Origin: an uncultured Saprospiraceae bacterium
Lineage (GTDB): Bacteria; Bacteroidota; Bacteroidia; Chitinophagales; Saprospiraceae
DNA length: 48,653 nt
NCBI GenBank assembly: GCA_937934275.1
Contig: CALHAM010000025.1
Location: 1 to 48,653 of the forward strand
Direction of reading: 5' to 3'
Shown: positions 40,367 through 48,653 of the stretch, in pieces
Layout: each line of letters opens with the position of its first letter
How positions within the stretch are numbered: position 1 is the stretch's first letter
Program-made: the position numbers and the translations under genes
Notes under the pieces: model-generated
Told to the model about the DNA's origin: nothing
Database searches by the model: none
Seen by the model: only the letters and a program-made list of their open reading frames with translations

Positions 40367-42772
40367 ATGTTGCTCCAACATCTACGCCTTCAGAACTATA
40401 AGCAGTACGCCGAACTCGACCTGGAATTCCGCGAAGGTTTAGTCGGCATCATCGGTCGCAATGGCGCGGGCAAATCCACTCTTTTCGACGCCATTCTCTA
40501 CTGCTTGTACGGGCGAGAGGAAACGAACAAGGCTCTGGTGCGCTCATCCTTCGCTGACCCTAAGGCCACCGTCGTATTGGAACTAGCGTTTTTCTTGGGC
40601 GAAAGCCTCTATCGCGCCAAGCGTGAATTTCGGGGCAAGGACTTGAAGCCTTACGCCGAGCTGTACAAGAACGACCTGCTGATCGCCCAAACCCCGCAGG
40701 CCGTCAATGTTGAAATTGCTAAGGCCTTGCACATGGAGCGCGACGCTTTCAAACGCTCTGTCTTCTCGGGCCAAAAGGAGCTCGATGATCTGACCAAAGC
40801 CACTCGTGAGGAACGCCGTAAATTGGTACGCCGCATGCTAGGCTTGGAGCGTTTGGACAAAATACAGGTCGCCATCAATGCCGATGCTCGCGATGCCAAA
40901 AACCGCATCTTAGGACAGAAGGAAGCCCTATTGAGCGAAAGCGAAAAAGCCCAGATCGAGACCGACATTACCACAGGCGAAGGTCGGTTGGCGGATTTGC
41001 AGCAAATCCTGGATCGGGAAAAAGCGCAATTTGAAGCGCTAAACGAACAGTACAAGGAGGTCAAACGTCGCTTTGAGGAAGCCGAGCTCCGTATGAAGCG
41101 TTATCACGAAATAGCGCAGAAGTGCGAACAAGTGCGCGAGCGCATTCAGCAGCTAGCACAACAACAACAGGACTTAGAGCAGAAGATCGTTCGGCTAAAC
41201 GCCTTACGCCAGCAGTTAAAGGCCCAGCGCCCCGAGTTTGAAACTTACCTGGCCGAAAAAAAACGCTTAGAGGCCTTAGAGGCTGATCGTCAGAAGTTCC
41301 TGAACCAAAAAATACACTTAGATGACTTAGCCACTGCACGCGAGAAGCAAGAATGCGCCCGCCGCAACGTAGAAGCCAGAACGCTCATGGTGGAAAAACT
41401 GCCCTCCGTGGAGGTAGCCTTGACTCAGAAGCAACAACAATTGGCCGAAACTCAGGCAGAAATAGAAACTTATCTCAACCTACACTACAGCCTTCAAGGC
41501 GAAATCGCCGCATTGAAAGAACGCGTCAAAGAGCGAACAGAGCGCCTCGACCAGCTGCGCTCATTAGGACGCGGCGGCATTTGTCCTACTTGCATGCAAC
41601 CACTACTTCAGGGCTATGACAACGCCCTGCTCGCCCTGCAAAAGGAAATTCAACAATTAGAACAGGAAAAAATTAAAGCTCTACAGCAACAAATTAGTGA
41701 AGTAGTGGCGTATGGCAAAAACTTACGAGCCAAAGAACAAACCCTCAAAAAGGAGGAGGAAACCCTGCGAGCCGAAAAACTCCGCTTAGAGGAGGAGATG
41801 CGCCAAAAAGGTCTTTGGGAGCGCGAATGCAAAAGTTTAGAAGCGCACATCGCCGCCGAGGAGGCCATTTTGCGCACCATCGGCGAGGTGAACTTCGACG
41901 AAGCCCAATACGATGCCCTCAAGGCAAGCGTCAAAGGCAGAGAGGGCTTTTTTTTAGAGTACACTAATAGCGAAAACTACGTTCAGCAAACACTCCCTGA
42001 GGCCTTGCGCGGAAGGCAGAGCATACGGGAAAGCCTTGCCCAGTCGCAGCAGCAGCTAGAAACCCTGACGACCGAACAACAGGCCATAGGCTACGACTCC
42101 TTCGAGTACGAAAACGCCCGCAACGCTCTAACAACCTTTGGAGAACACTTGAGGGAACAACTGGAACGGATACAAGAGGCCGAGAAAGCCTGCCTCAAAC
42201 AAAAAAACTACCTTCAGCAACAGCGCGAACGCCTGGAGCGCAACGCCTACCTACAAAAGCAAATCCGAGAGCAGACCGCTGACGTCGAACTCCTAGAGCA
42301 ACTCGCTGCCTTTGTAGGTGAGTTCAAAAGTGAAATCCTAACGCGTGTGGGGCCGGGCATCTCGCGCGAGGCCAGCGAACTGTTCAGCCGCATTACGCGA
42401 GGGCGCTACGAAAGCATCCGCGTTAACGACGATTTTGATTTTTCTATTTCTGATGGAGGCATCTACTATCCCATTGAGCGCTTCTCTGGAGGTGAAATAG
42501 ACCTAGCTAACCTATGCCTGCGCATTGCCATTACTAAAGCCATTCTAGACCTCAGCAATGCTTCACAAATGGCTGGTTTTTTGGCTTTCGACGAGGTGCT
42601 CGGCAGCCAAGACGAAGAGCGCCGCATTGAAATTATGCAGGCCTTCCACTTTATAAAAGAGCAATTTCGGCAGATTTACGTCGTTTCGCACATTGAAACT
42701 CTCAAAGATTTTTTCCCTAACCTCCTTGAGGTCAGTGTGGGGCCAGGCGGTAGCCGAGCCGTGTGGAAGTGA
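40367..42772 (+). CDS. sbcC: SbcC/Rad50-type exonuclease ATPase subunit
   Basis: An 801-residue SMC-like ATPase that with SbcD forms a nuclease opening hairpins and blocked DNA ends. Walker A is GRNGAGKST (about 30-38). A long coiled coil follows (about 170-650, rich in Glu, Gln, Lys and Leu) and is interrupted in the middle by the zinc hook CPTC (Cys406 and Cys409), through which two molecules join. The C-terminal half-ATPase has the signature RFSGGEIDLANLCLRIA and Walker B FLAFDEVLGSQ. It is shorter than E. coli SbcC (over 1000 residues) and closer to archaeal Rad50 in size. The ATG at 40367 is preferred over an in-frame TTG at 40280. sbcD is not adjacent but lies at 46.7-47.8 kb on the other strand. 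Confidence 0.94.
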   Translation: MLLQHLRLQNYKQYAELDLEFREGLVGIIGRNGAGKSTLFDAILYCLYGREETNKALVRSSFADPKATVVLELAFFLGESLYRAKREFRGKDLKPYAELYKNDLLIAQTPQAVNVEIAKALHMERDAFKRSVFSGQKELDDLTKATREERRKLVRRMLGLERLDKIQVAINADARDAKNRILGQKEALLSESEKAQIETDITTGEGRLADLQQILDREKAQFEALNEQYKEVKRRFEEAELRMKRYHEIAQKCEQVRERIQQLAQQQQDLEQKIVRLNALRQQLKAQRPEFETYLAEKKRLEALEADRQKFLNQKIHLDDLATAREKQECARRNVEARTLMVEKLPSVEVALTQKQQQLAETQAEIETYLNLHYSLQGEIAALKERVKERTERLDQLRSLGRGGICPTCMQPLLQGYDNALLALQKEIQQLEQEKIKALQQQISEVVAYGKNLRAKEQTLKKEEETLRAEKLRLEEEMRQKGLWERECKSLEAHIAAEEAILRTIGEVNFDEAQYDALKASVKGREGFFLEYTNSENYVQQTLPEALRGRQSIRESLAQSQQQLETLTTEQQAIGYDSFEYENARNALTTFGEHLREQLERIQEAEKACLKQKNYLQQQRERLERNAYLQKQIREQTADVELLEQLAAFVGEFKSEILTRVGPGISREASELFSRITRGRYESIRVNDDFDFSISDGGIYYPIERFSGGEIDLANLCLRIAITKAILDLSNASQMAGFLAFDEVLGSQDEERRIEIMQAFHFIKEQFRQIYVVSHIETLKDFFPNLLEVSVGPGGSRAVWK

Positions 42773-42830
42773 AAATGTGAAGGAAACCCCAGGAATTTGT
42801 GGCAGGAGAGCGGAGCATGGAAGGAGGACC

Positions 42831-42859
42831 TTTGAATCTTTTAAAAATCCTTATCCTTG
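42831..42859 (+). promoter_or_regulatory. Promoter of the acyltransferase gene
   Basis: TTTG (42831-42834), a 17-base spacer and TATCCTTG (42852-42859, one mismatch to TAnnTTTG) lie just before the ATG at 42866. A TTG that extends the frame (42857) is inside the -7 element. Confidence 0.45.
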
Positions 42860-42865
42860 CCCCTC

Positions 42866-43990
42866 ATGAGCGCTCACTACTCTTCAACGCTAGGAGGGCA
42901 AAGCCAGGCGAGTGTGTCTTCCTCCAGTAAGCGTCTGTACATCACTTCTATACGGGCTATTGCCGCCTGTGCCGTAGTGCAGATGCACGCTATTGGCGGC
43001 TATTTGTACTGGTACGGTAAAGAAGCCGCTGCCTTCCATACGCAGTTTATCGTGGCAGATATTTATTACAGTTTTTTGCGTTGGGCCACGCCGTTTTTTA
43101 TTATGATTAGCGGTGCCTTACTTCTCGGCAACCCGCGCGAACAGCCGTTGGGAGTTTTTCTGGGCAAGCGCATGCGGCGAGTGCTTATCCCGTTCGCATT
43201 TTGGGGAGGCATCTACTTGCTCTATTATTTTCGAGGGTCTCTCTATTTCGGCTCCTTGCCACAGTGGAAAGAAGTGGCAGACAGGATTTTTTATCAGGAC
43301 ATTTATTTCCATCTGTGGTTTATTCCTATGATCACGGGTCTCTATCTGTTGACCCCGGTGCTGAGGATATGGGTGAAGGCGGCCAGCCGTCGGGATTTGG
43401 AGTATTTCCTCGGGCTGATTTTCTTCTTTAATATGTGCCACTTGTACATACCGGGCTTTCTTATTGTCAAGCATTTTGCTTGGTTTGGGTATATTGGTTA
43501 TTATCTATTGGGCTACTATTTGAGCACCTATCCGATTGGGCAGTCGTGGAAGCGTTGGCTTTATCCTGTGGCCTTACTCATGCCGCTGTTGAGCGCTTGG
43601 CTGGTGTGGTGGATGAGCGCGCGAAAAGGCGATTATGACGAAACAGCCTTCGTGTATGCCAGCCCAAACATCTTGCTGATGACGAGCGCTTGGTTTTTGT
43701 TTTTGCGCGACTACGACTGGGAAGGCTTCGCCCAAAGACACCCAAAGGTACATCGGGTCATCAGCTACGTGTCTGAGGTGAGTTTTGGTGTGTATTTCAT
43801 CCATCCGTTGATTTTAGACATCCTGAAAAACAGTTACTTAGGTGTGCGCATCAATCCTCACAGCCTTTTTGATATTCCCGTGCCCTTGACCATCGGAGGG
43901 ATAGTCACAGGGATAATTGCTACGGTGCTTTCAGTAGGCCTCATCTCACTGATGCGCCGCTTTGCTTTTGTGCGCCGCTGGCTTTTATAA
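42866..43990 (+). CDS. Acyltransferase 3 family membrane protein
   Basis: A 374-residue integral membrane protein with about ten hydrophobic helices. The N-terminal block YITSIRAIAACAVVQMHAIG carries the family His (here in VQMHAIG) and Arg expected for acyl transfer, and the next block is WATPFFIMISGALLLG. GKRMRRVLIPFAFWG and VSFGVYFIHPLILDIL are also typical of acyltransferase 3 (OafA/WecH-like) proteins, which O-acetylate or otherwise acylate sugars of O-antigens, capsules or peptidoglycan. The substrate is not evident. It is a single-gene unit with its own promoter, between sbcC and the cohesin/dockerin gene. Confidence 0.9.
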   Translation: MSAHYSSTLGGQSQASVSSSSKRLYITSIRAIAACAVVQMHAIGGYLYWYGKEAAAFHTQFIVADIYYSFLRWATPFFIMISGALLLGNPREQPLGVFLGKRMRRVLIPFAFWGGIYLLYYFRGSLYFGSLPQWKEVADRIFYQDIYFHLWFIPMITGLYLLTPVLRIWVKAASRRDLEYFLGLIFFFNMCHLYIPGFLIVKHFAWFGYIGYYLLGYYLSTYPIGQSWKRWLYPVALLMPLLSAWLVWWMSARKGDYDETAFVYASPNILLMTSAWFLFLRDYDWEGFAQRHPKVHRVISYVSEVSFGVYFIHPLILDILKNSYLGVRINPHSLFDIPVPLTIGGIVTGIIATVLSVGLISLMRRFAFVRRWLL

Positions 43991-44103
43991 ATAAAGAGGC
44001 ATTGGCCTGGTGATGAAAGGTATGGTGTATGCGATGTGGTACTCTGTCTGTCGGCTGACACTTTAGAGAAGATGAGCAGAGGCCCTTTTTGTGACAAACA
44101 GTT

Positions 44104-44111
44104 TAGTTTTG
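44104..44111 (+). promoter_or_regulatory. -7 promoter element of the cohesin/dockerin gene
   Basis: TAGTTTTG matches TAnnTTTG exactly, 23 bases before the ATG at 44135. A TTTG lies 12 bases upstream, closer than the normal spacing. Confidence 0.45.
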
Positions 44112-44134
44112 AGGCGATAAAAAACGATTGCACT

Positions 44135-46519
44135 ATGCGTACCCTTCTTTTACTCGTTATTCTCGTCGCCTTCGCCCGTGGGGCCTTTGCTCAGTCGGGT
44201 TATTACCGGGTTAAGTTTCCGGATGATTTCACGGTTTACGGCTGCCATGCTATGGCCGACACGGTTTACCCCGTCATTGAACAATACCCTGGCTGCCCGT
44301 TTGCGGTAAGCGTATCGGTTAAGGACCAAGTATTCAAACTCAATCAAACCGGAGGGTGTAAGAAAATTTTACGCACGTGGACGCTGATTTATTTGTGCGA
44401 CTACGACCCCAACAAAGATCCGGTGTTCATTATCAATCCAACAGACTCCGATATTGGCCCAACTGTATTCGGTATCCCGGCCAACCGCGGCCATTTGCAG
44501 TACACCCAAGTCATTAAAGTGGTAGATCAAGAAGGGCCTGTTTTCCTCGACTGCCCCTCTGACCCCGTAACGTTCTGTGACTATACCAGCAACGACCCAG
44601 CTCAATATAACAACGGCCACGTCGACCGCTGCGAAGGCCCAGCTCATCTGAGCATTAAGGTAACAGATGCATGCTCTAAAAGCGATATGAACATCCGCTA
44701 TCAACTCTTTTTGGACCTAGATGGTAATGGCACTCAGGAGACGTTCATTAGCAGCAGTTCGCCTGGTGCATGGCCAATCCATCAAACCATAATAGGAGAC
44801 ACGGTATGCGTTAACATCGAATTTCCGGCGGGCTTTGGCTTTCCCTACGGTACGCATCGTATACAATGGATTGCCAACGATAACTGCGGCAACGAACGCC
44901 TATGCAACTACGACTTCATCATTAAAGACTGCAAAGCCCCTACGCTGATTTGTCGGTATGGTATGAGTGTCAACATTATGCAAACAGGCATGATTACCGT
45001 TAGCGACCAAATATTTATCCAACGAGTAGAAGATAACTGCAGTTCGGCTAGCCAGATTCAGACGGCCATTCGGAAAGCTGGACAAGGGACGGGCTTCCCT
45101 GCTGGCGAAAAAACGGTTGCGTTTGACTGTAGTGAGCTGGGCCAACAGTTCGTCGAAGTGTGGGGCCGCGATGCTAGTGGCAACGCCGACTTCTGCCTAA
45201 CTTTTATTGACGTACAAGATAACATGGGTTCCTGCCCGCCCTCAAGCAAGTTTGTGGCGAAGATCACTACGCCCGATGATGATCCAATAGCCGGCGTGCA
45301 GGTGACGCTGATGCAAGCCAACAAGGCGATTGCCACATACACCACTGGCGAAGATGGTCTTTATGAGGTGGGCAGCCTTGCTGCTGGGTGCCATTACCAA
45401 TTGCTTCCGGCTTTATCGGCCCAGCCTAAGGAGGGTATTAACACGGCGGACCTGCTGCTCTTATCGGCGCATTTGGGCGGCATTTTGCCGCTTTCCTCGC
45501 CCTACTACCTGTTAGCAGCCGACGTGAACAAGTCGGGCAGTCTGACGGCAGCGGATGCAGAGGAACTAGTGAAAATGATCCTTGGCACACAGGACCATTT
45601 TCCGGCCTACACTTCGGCTTGGCATTTCTCACCAGCGCATTTCACCTTCAGCAATCCGGCTAATCCATGGAGCGCCTCTTTACCGGCTATTGCCTCGCCT
45701 TTCTGCATTTCGGGGCTAATGCCGGCACCTAAAGCCGATTTTATCGGTTACAAAATCGGCGACTTGAATGCCTCCGGTGCAGCCCAATGGGGCAAGTTAG
45801 CAGTGAGCGACCGCGGGGGGCAACGGCTCCAGTTTTTTGAGACGAAAGACCAAACCTTCAGTGCTGGCCAGGAAGTGCGCGTCAGCATTCAAACCCCTGA
45901 TTTGGCCCAACTGGCTGGATTTCAGTTTACGCTCGACTACAACGCTGAGGTGTTGCGCTTACAGAGCATCGTGCCTGATCTCCTTGAGGAGGATTGTATT
46001 GCCACGCCTGAGATTGGGCGCGTTACAGCATGCTGGTATTCGCCCATTATGCTGGATCCTTCCATCATGGGTAAGAACATGAAAGCGCGCGCATTGGTGC
46101 TGGTCTTCCAGGCTCTTAGGAGCGGTGTCTTAAGCCAGTCGCTGCGCATGACCTCTGCTATTACAGAAGCACAAGCCTACGGGCGAGACCTCTCACCTGT
46201 CGACATCGGTTTGTCTTTGGAACCCATACCTGTAGGGCCGAAAAGCTTAGGCCCGAATGCCGGCTCTCTCGAACTTTCCGTGCGTCCCAGTATTGTGCTT
46301 GACCGAGTGCAAGCTACCTACTACTTGCCGCAAGAAGGCGACGTGCTGCTTACCCTGACCGATGCTTCGGGCAATGTCTTGCACCTAAGCCGATTGCGCC
46401 AGGGCGAGGGTTACCACCAGGCGTTTATCGATTTAGGCGCAGACGTACGACCAGGTTTGCTCTTTTTGCGTGTAGAAAGCGCGGGCGGTGTAGAGGTGCA
46501 GCGGATAACCAAGATGTAA
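44135..46519 (+). CDS. Secreted multidomain protein: HYR-like, dockerin-like, cohesin-like, T9SS sorting domain
   Basis: A 794-residue secreted protein. The signal peptide is 1-20 (ARGAFAQ). Residues about 25-370 are a cysteine-rich region with HYR-like phrases (VVDQEGPVFLDCP, NDNCGNERLCNYDF, VEDNCSS) of the kind seen in adhesive surface proteins. Residues 372-430 form a carboxypeptidase-regulatory/CNA-B-like strand domain (DPIAGVQVTLMQANKA). Residues 434-486 are dockerin-like: INTADLLLLSAHLGG, then a good calcium loop ADVNKSGSLTAADAEELV; the first loop is degenerate. Residues 556-690 are cohesin-like (FSAGQEVRVSIQTPDLAQLA, FQFTLDYNAEVL). The last 90 residues form a T9SS-type sorting domain (YYLPQEGDVLLTLTDASGN, RPGLLFLRVESAGG). 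An upstream in-frame start at 44036 is rejected because the signal peptide begins at 44135. The partner is unknown. Confidence 0.88.
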   Translation: MRTLLLLVILVAFARGAFAQSGYYRVKFPDDFTVYGCHAMADTVYPVIEQYPGCPFAVSVSVKDQVFKLNQTGGCKKILRTWTLIYLCDYDPNKDPVFIINPTDSDIGPTVFGIPANRGHLQYTQVIKVVDQEGPVFLDCPSDPVTFCDYTSNDPAQYNNGHVDRCEGPAHLSIKVTDACSKSDMNIRYQLFLDLDGNGTQETFISSSSPGAWPIHQTIIGDTVCVNIEFPAGFGFPYGTHRIQWIANDNCGNERLCNYDFIIKDCKAPTLICRYGMSVNIMQTGMITVSDQIFIQRVEDNCSSASQIQTAIRKAGQGTGFPAGEKTVAFDCSELGQQFVEVWGRDASGNADFCLTFIDVQDNMGSCPPSSKFVAKITTPDDDPIAGVQVTLMQANKAIATYTTGEDGLYEVGSLAAGCHYQLLPALSAQPKEGINTADLLLLSAHLGGILPLSSPYYLLAADVNKSGSLTAADAEELVKMILGTQDHFPAYTSAWHFSPAHFTFSNPANPWSASLPAIASPFCISGLMPAPKADFIGYKIGDLNASGAAQWGKLAVSDRGGQRLQFFETKDQTFSAGQEVRVSIQTPDLAQLAGFQFTLDYNAEVLRLQSIVPDLLEEDCIATPEIGRVTACWYSPIMLDPSIMGKNMKARALVLVFQALRSGVLSQSLRMTSAITEAQAYGRDLSPVDIGLSLEPIPVGPKSLGPNAGSLELSVRPSIVLDRVQATYYLPQEGDVLLTLTDASGNVLHLSRLRQGEGYHQAFIDLGADVRPGLLFLRVESAGGVEVQRITKM

Positions 46520-46544
46520 GGAGGAGCGCTCTTCCAGGCTCGAT

Positions 46545-46586
46545 CTGTGGGCGCTCTTGAAGCCAAACCTTCGAGAGCGCCCATAG
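46545..46586 (+). repeat. Long hairpin between convergent genes
   Basis: Arms 46549-46562 and 46569-46582 pair over 14 bp with one G-U pair around a 6-base loop, and the stem extends outward by about four more pairs. No T-tract follows on either strand, so it is either a Rho-assisted or RNA-stability element or a bidirectional structure ending the convergent genes at 46519 and 46673. The motif GCGCTCTT also appears nearby at 46526 as a direct repeat of part of the arm. Confidence 0.6.
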
Positions 46587-46672
46587 GCTTTAGGGCGATG
46601 CCCTCTCTGCATAGGGGAACAAACGGTCGTGTCCGGCTCATTGGCCAGAAGATGCCGCTCCTCAGAGCGCTA

Positions 46673-47806
46673 TTAGGGTTCCAAGGCCCGAAAGTACGGT
46701 TGCGCACGCGCGATCAATCGCTCAGCCAGCGCAGAGTCAGCTGCCGCCCGATGTCGGACAAAGTCGGCAAAAATGTCTTCCAATCGTTCGAAACGTTGGC
46801 GCTCAAGGTCCATGCAGCTTAACGATGGAGCATAAACGCGCCGACGAACGACCAGCTGAAATGCTTCGCTGAAAACTTCCTTCAAGCGCATGTTGGTCAG
46901 TTCGATGCTCTGTTCGGGCCGGATGTCGTTGAGCGCTATGGATAAAATGGCTTCTGTTGTTTCGTTTTGCTGAGCGAAATCAGCCAGTTGCTGCATGATA
47001 TCCGCTGTAGAGCGCTCGTAGCAATGGTTCACTTCGCATTTGAACCAAGGGCGAGTAGGTAGGGCTTCAAACGAGACAGAAATGTCTGCGGACGAGTGGA
47101 TATTGAGCCAAAGAAAGCCTTTTTCAACCCCAATTTCTGTATCGCTCAACCGCTCGGTGCTGCCGGCGTACCAGCCGTTAGGATGCAAATTTACTTTCTG
47201 GGTATTGTGCCAATGACCCAGAGCCAGAAATTGAAAGCCCTTGAGGCGCTCTTCTAAATCGGCCGGAAAGGTTTGTTCGCCGTACTCATCCATAAGAAAG
47301 CGCTTGCCTAACGACGTGTGTAGCAGGAGCAAATTAGCTTTGTTGGAAGTGGGTTCCATGCGCTCCAGTTCTCGGCGCAGCAGGCGTTCATCGTTGATGT
47401 GAGGCACTCCATGGACTTCTACTTCGCCGAAACGGTAGGTTTCCCATTGTTCGCCAAAGATGGGATAAATGCCTAGAATGGTGCGCAAAGCGCGGAGGAT
47501 AGGGCTGTTATAAAATGTGCGTGGTGTTTCGTGATTGCCCGCAATAAGCACCAGGGGGATGCCGGCATCGCTTAAGCGGCGCAGCTGCTCTAAAGCAAAA
47601 GTGAGGGCACGATTAGTGGGGCTTGGGCGGTGAAAAAAATCGCCGCTGTGAACAACAATATCGGCTTTGGCTTCCAATGCCCGGTCGATGACACGCCGAA
47701 AGGCATCGTAAATGTCTTGCTCTCGAGCGTTCACGCCGATGTCTTCGTGAACGCGATCAAAGGCTTGGTAGCCCAAGTGCGTATCGGAGCAGTGAAGGAT
47801 CTTCAC
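46673..47806 (-). CDS. sbcD: SbcD/Mre11-type exonuclease subunit
   Basis: A 377-residue calcineurin-like phosphoesterase, the nuclease partner of SbcC. The metal-binding motifs are DTH (residues 8-10), GDFFH (55-59), GNHE (90-93), LLLHTSLG and GHWH. The frame can begin at a GTG at 47839, but that codon lies in the terminator hairpin of the preceding gene; a GTG at 47806 gives VKILHCSDTHLG, which aligns with the standard MKILH start, so it is used. sbcC lies 4 kb away on the opposite strand with two unrelated genes between, instead of in the usual sbcDC operon. Confidence 0.93.
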   Translation of the reverse strand: MKILHCSDTHLGYQAFDRVHEDIGVNAREQDIYDAFRRVIDRALEAKADIVVHSGDFFHRPSPTNRALTFALEQLRRLSDAGIPLVLIAGNHETPRTFYNSPILRALRTILGIYPIFGEQWETYRFGEVEVHGVPHINDERLLRRELERMEPTSNKANLLLLHTSLGKRFLMDEYGEQTFPADLEERLKGFQFLALGHWHNTQKVNLHPNGWYAGSTERLSDTEIGVEKGFLWLNIHSSADISVSFEALPTRPWFKCEVNHCYERSTADIMQQLADFAQQNETTEAILSIALNDIRPEQSIELTNMRLKEVFSEAFQLVVRRRVYAPSLSCMDLERQRFERLEDIFADFVRHRAAADSALAERLIARAQPYFRALEP

Positions 47807-47822
47807 ACCTTTTAAAAGTTTG

Positions 47823-47879
47823 AAAAAATACGCACCCACACATCGGAGGGACTCCAGGCGCCAGCGATGTCTGGGTGCG
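47823..47879 (-). terminator. Terminator after the YugP-type peptidase gene
   Basis: Arms 47831-47845 and 47865-47879 pair over 14 of 15 positions around a 19-base loop, and on the minus strand the stem runs into TATTTTTT. It ends the transcript from the zinc peptidase gene 24 bases after its stop codon and directly precedes sbcD. Confidence 0.75.
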
Positions 47880-47903
47880 CGAAGGGAAGAAACGCACGCC
47901 AGA

Positions 47904-48590
47904 CTAATCGCGGCTGGCCAAGAAGCGCATGAGCAGGTAAAGGAACTGCAGCAACGCCGCTAAGGCGGCAGCCACGTAAGTCATGGCAGCCCAAAAAAGA
48001 GCGTCTCTAGCACCTGCGTATTCGGCGCCTCGGGCAATGCCGGATTGGTCTAACCAAGCCAGCGCGCGACGGCTAGCGTCGAACTCAACTGGGAGCGTAA
48101 CGAGGCTAAAAAGACAAGTAGCCCCAAAAGCTGCCAATACCACCAACATAACCACCGGGTTATCTAAGAGGGCAAAGCCCACCAGGCCAAACATGAAAAG
48201 GTATTGCTGAATGGAGGCAGCAATTTGCACCACGGGCACCAATCGCGAGCGCATTTGCAGCATACTATACGCTGTAGCGTGTTGCACGGCGTGGCCGCAC
48301 TCGTGTGCAGCTACAGCGGCAGCGGCTACACTGCGCCCAGAATACACCTCGGGGCTGAGGTTGACGGTCTTGTCCTGAGGATTATAGTGGTCTGTGAGCC
48401 GACCTTCCACCGAAGTGATGCGGACGTCGTAAATGCCGTAAGCGCGCAACATGGCCGCCGCTACTTCAGCGCCGCTCATTCCGTTGGGCAGTGGCATTCG
48501 GCTGTAGTGGTTAAATTTGCTCTGAAGGGTGCCACTCAGGATCATACCGATGACCGTGAAGACAACGCTAATGATAACTATGCCAATCAT
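47904..48590 (-). CDS. YugP-type membrane zinc metallopeptidase
   Basis: A 228-residue protein of the neutral zinc metallopeptidase family PF04298 (YugP). An N-terminal helix (1-20) is followed by a soluble region with SRMPLPNGMSGAEVAAAML and TDHYNPQDKTVNLSPEVY. The zinc motif is HECGH (His96, Glu97, His100). The remainder has two or three membrane helices (FMFGLVGFALL, VMLVVLAAFGATCLFSLV, and a C-terminal one), with the conserved PVEFDASRRAL segment providing the third ligand Glu. The role is unknown in most bacteria. It has a perfect -7 element upstream and a terminator downstream, so it is monocistronic. Confidence 0.93.
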   Translation of the reverse strand: MIGIVIISVVFTVIGMILSGTLQSKFNHYSRMPLPNGMSGAEVAAAMLRAYGIYDVRITSVEGRLTDHYNPQDKTVNLSPEVYSGRSVAAAAVAAHECGHAVQHATAYSMLQMRSRLVPVVQIAASIQQYLFMFGLVGFALLDNPVVMLVVLAAFGATCLFSLVTLPVEFDASRRALAWLDQSGIARGAEYAGARDALFWAAMTYVAAALAALLQFLYLLMRFLASRD

Positions 48591-48636
48591 TTAAGAACAA
48601 GTATGGTTTTGAACTTCTCTATAAACAAGAGCACGA

Positions 48637-48644
48637 CAAATATA
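48637..48644 (-). promoter_or_regulatory. -7 promoter element of the YugP-type gene
   Basis: The minus strand reads TATATTTG, an exact TAnnTTTG match 46 bases before the ATG at 48590. The -33 region would fall outside the window. Confidence 0.5.
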
Positions 48645-48653
48645 GTTCGCACT

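Noticed and set aside
43991-44134. Long N-terminal extension of the cohesin/dockerin gene starting at 44036
   Set aside because: The extension runs through the -7 element at 44104-44111 and would bury the signal peptide that begins at 44135.
1-48653. tRNA, rRNA, tmRNA, SRP RNA, CRISPR arrays, IS elements or phage genes
   Set aside because: No characteristic stem motifs, repeat-spacer pattern, transposase or integrase motifs were found on either strand by reading.

Overview
The window looks like a chromosomal segment of a member of the phylum Bacteroidota. Several lines of evidence agree. Genes are preceded by the Bacteroidota -7 element TAnnTTTG (TATCTTTG, TACCTTTG, TACTTTTG, TATATTTG) rather than by Shine-Dalgarno sites. 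Two secreted proteins end in type IX secretion (T9SS) C-terminal sorting domains. There are also family markers common in this phylum: a DUF2723 membrane protein, an RprY-like response regulator, a WbqC-like protein, a DUF4403 lipoprotein and a DUF4369-type N-terminal region fused to thioredoxin. The HYR-like/dockerin/cohesin/T9SS architecture at 44.1-46.5 kb suggests a Saprospiria- or Chitinophagia-like lineage; that placement is inference. Base composition is moderately GC-rich. I saw no rRNA, tRNA, IS element, prophage or CRISPR array.

Layout. 0-2 kb: a 5' fragment of folK and a RidA protein (minus), then a type II sulfide:quinone reductase (plus) closed by a clear terminator. 2.1-14.3 kb is a minus-strand block: a 1506-residue secreted protein of unknown function, prmA, a thioredoxin-fold lipoprotein candidate, purL, a two-lobed aspartyl protease with PDZ, a PhyH-type dioxygenase and an RprY-like regulator. 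14.4-25.2 kb is a plus-strand block: a TMTC-like GT-C protein with TPRs, Skp, a DUF2723 (TMEM260-like) membrane protein, ruvX, def, a PLP ammonia-lyase, rodA and an OppB-type permease. 25.3-32.3 kb: secreted M28 and M14 peptidases on opposite strands around a 0.43 kb spacer that carries a promoter-terminator pair (small-RNA candidate), an unknown secreted protein, a LolD/MacB-type ATPase and, just upstream of it, a 56-residue two-helix membrane protein. 32.6-36.4 kb: rdgB, an MsbA-like exporter and a T9SS cargo protein. 36.3-40.3 kb: a tightly coupled minus-strand operon DUF4403 - HTTM/DoxX-like - TraB/GumN - WbqC. 40.4-48.6 kb: sbcC, an acyltransferase, the cohesin/dockerin T9SS protein, then sbcD and a YugP-type zinc peptidase on the minus strand.

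How genes may work together. Two membrane proteins resembling the two animal families of secretory-pathway O-mannosyltransferases (TMTC and TMEM260) flank the periplasmic chaperone Skp, which hints at an envelope protein glycosylation and folding module. RodA, MsbA-like, LolD-like and Skp are all envelope-biogenesis functions. SbcC and SbcD are both present but separated by two unrelated genes and lie in opposite orientation.

Several starts were set by eye. Where a longer frame begins at TTG or GTG inside a -7 element, a terminator or a neighbouring gene, I chose the internal start and say so in the entry.
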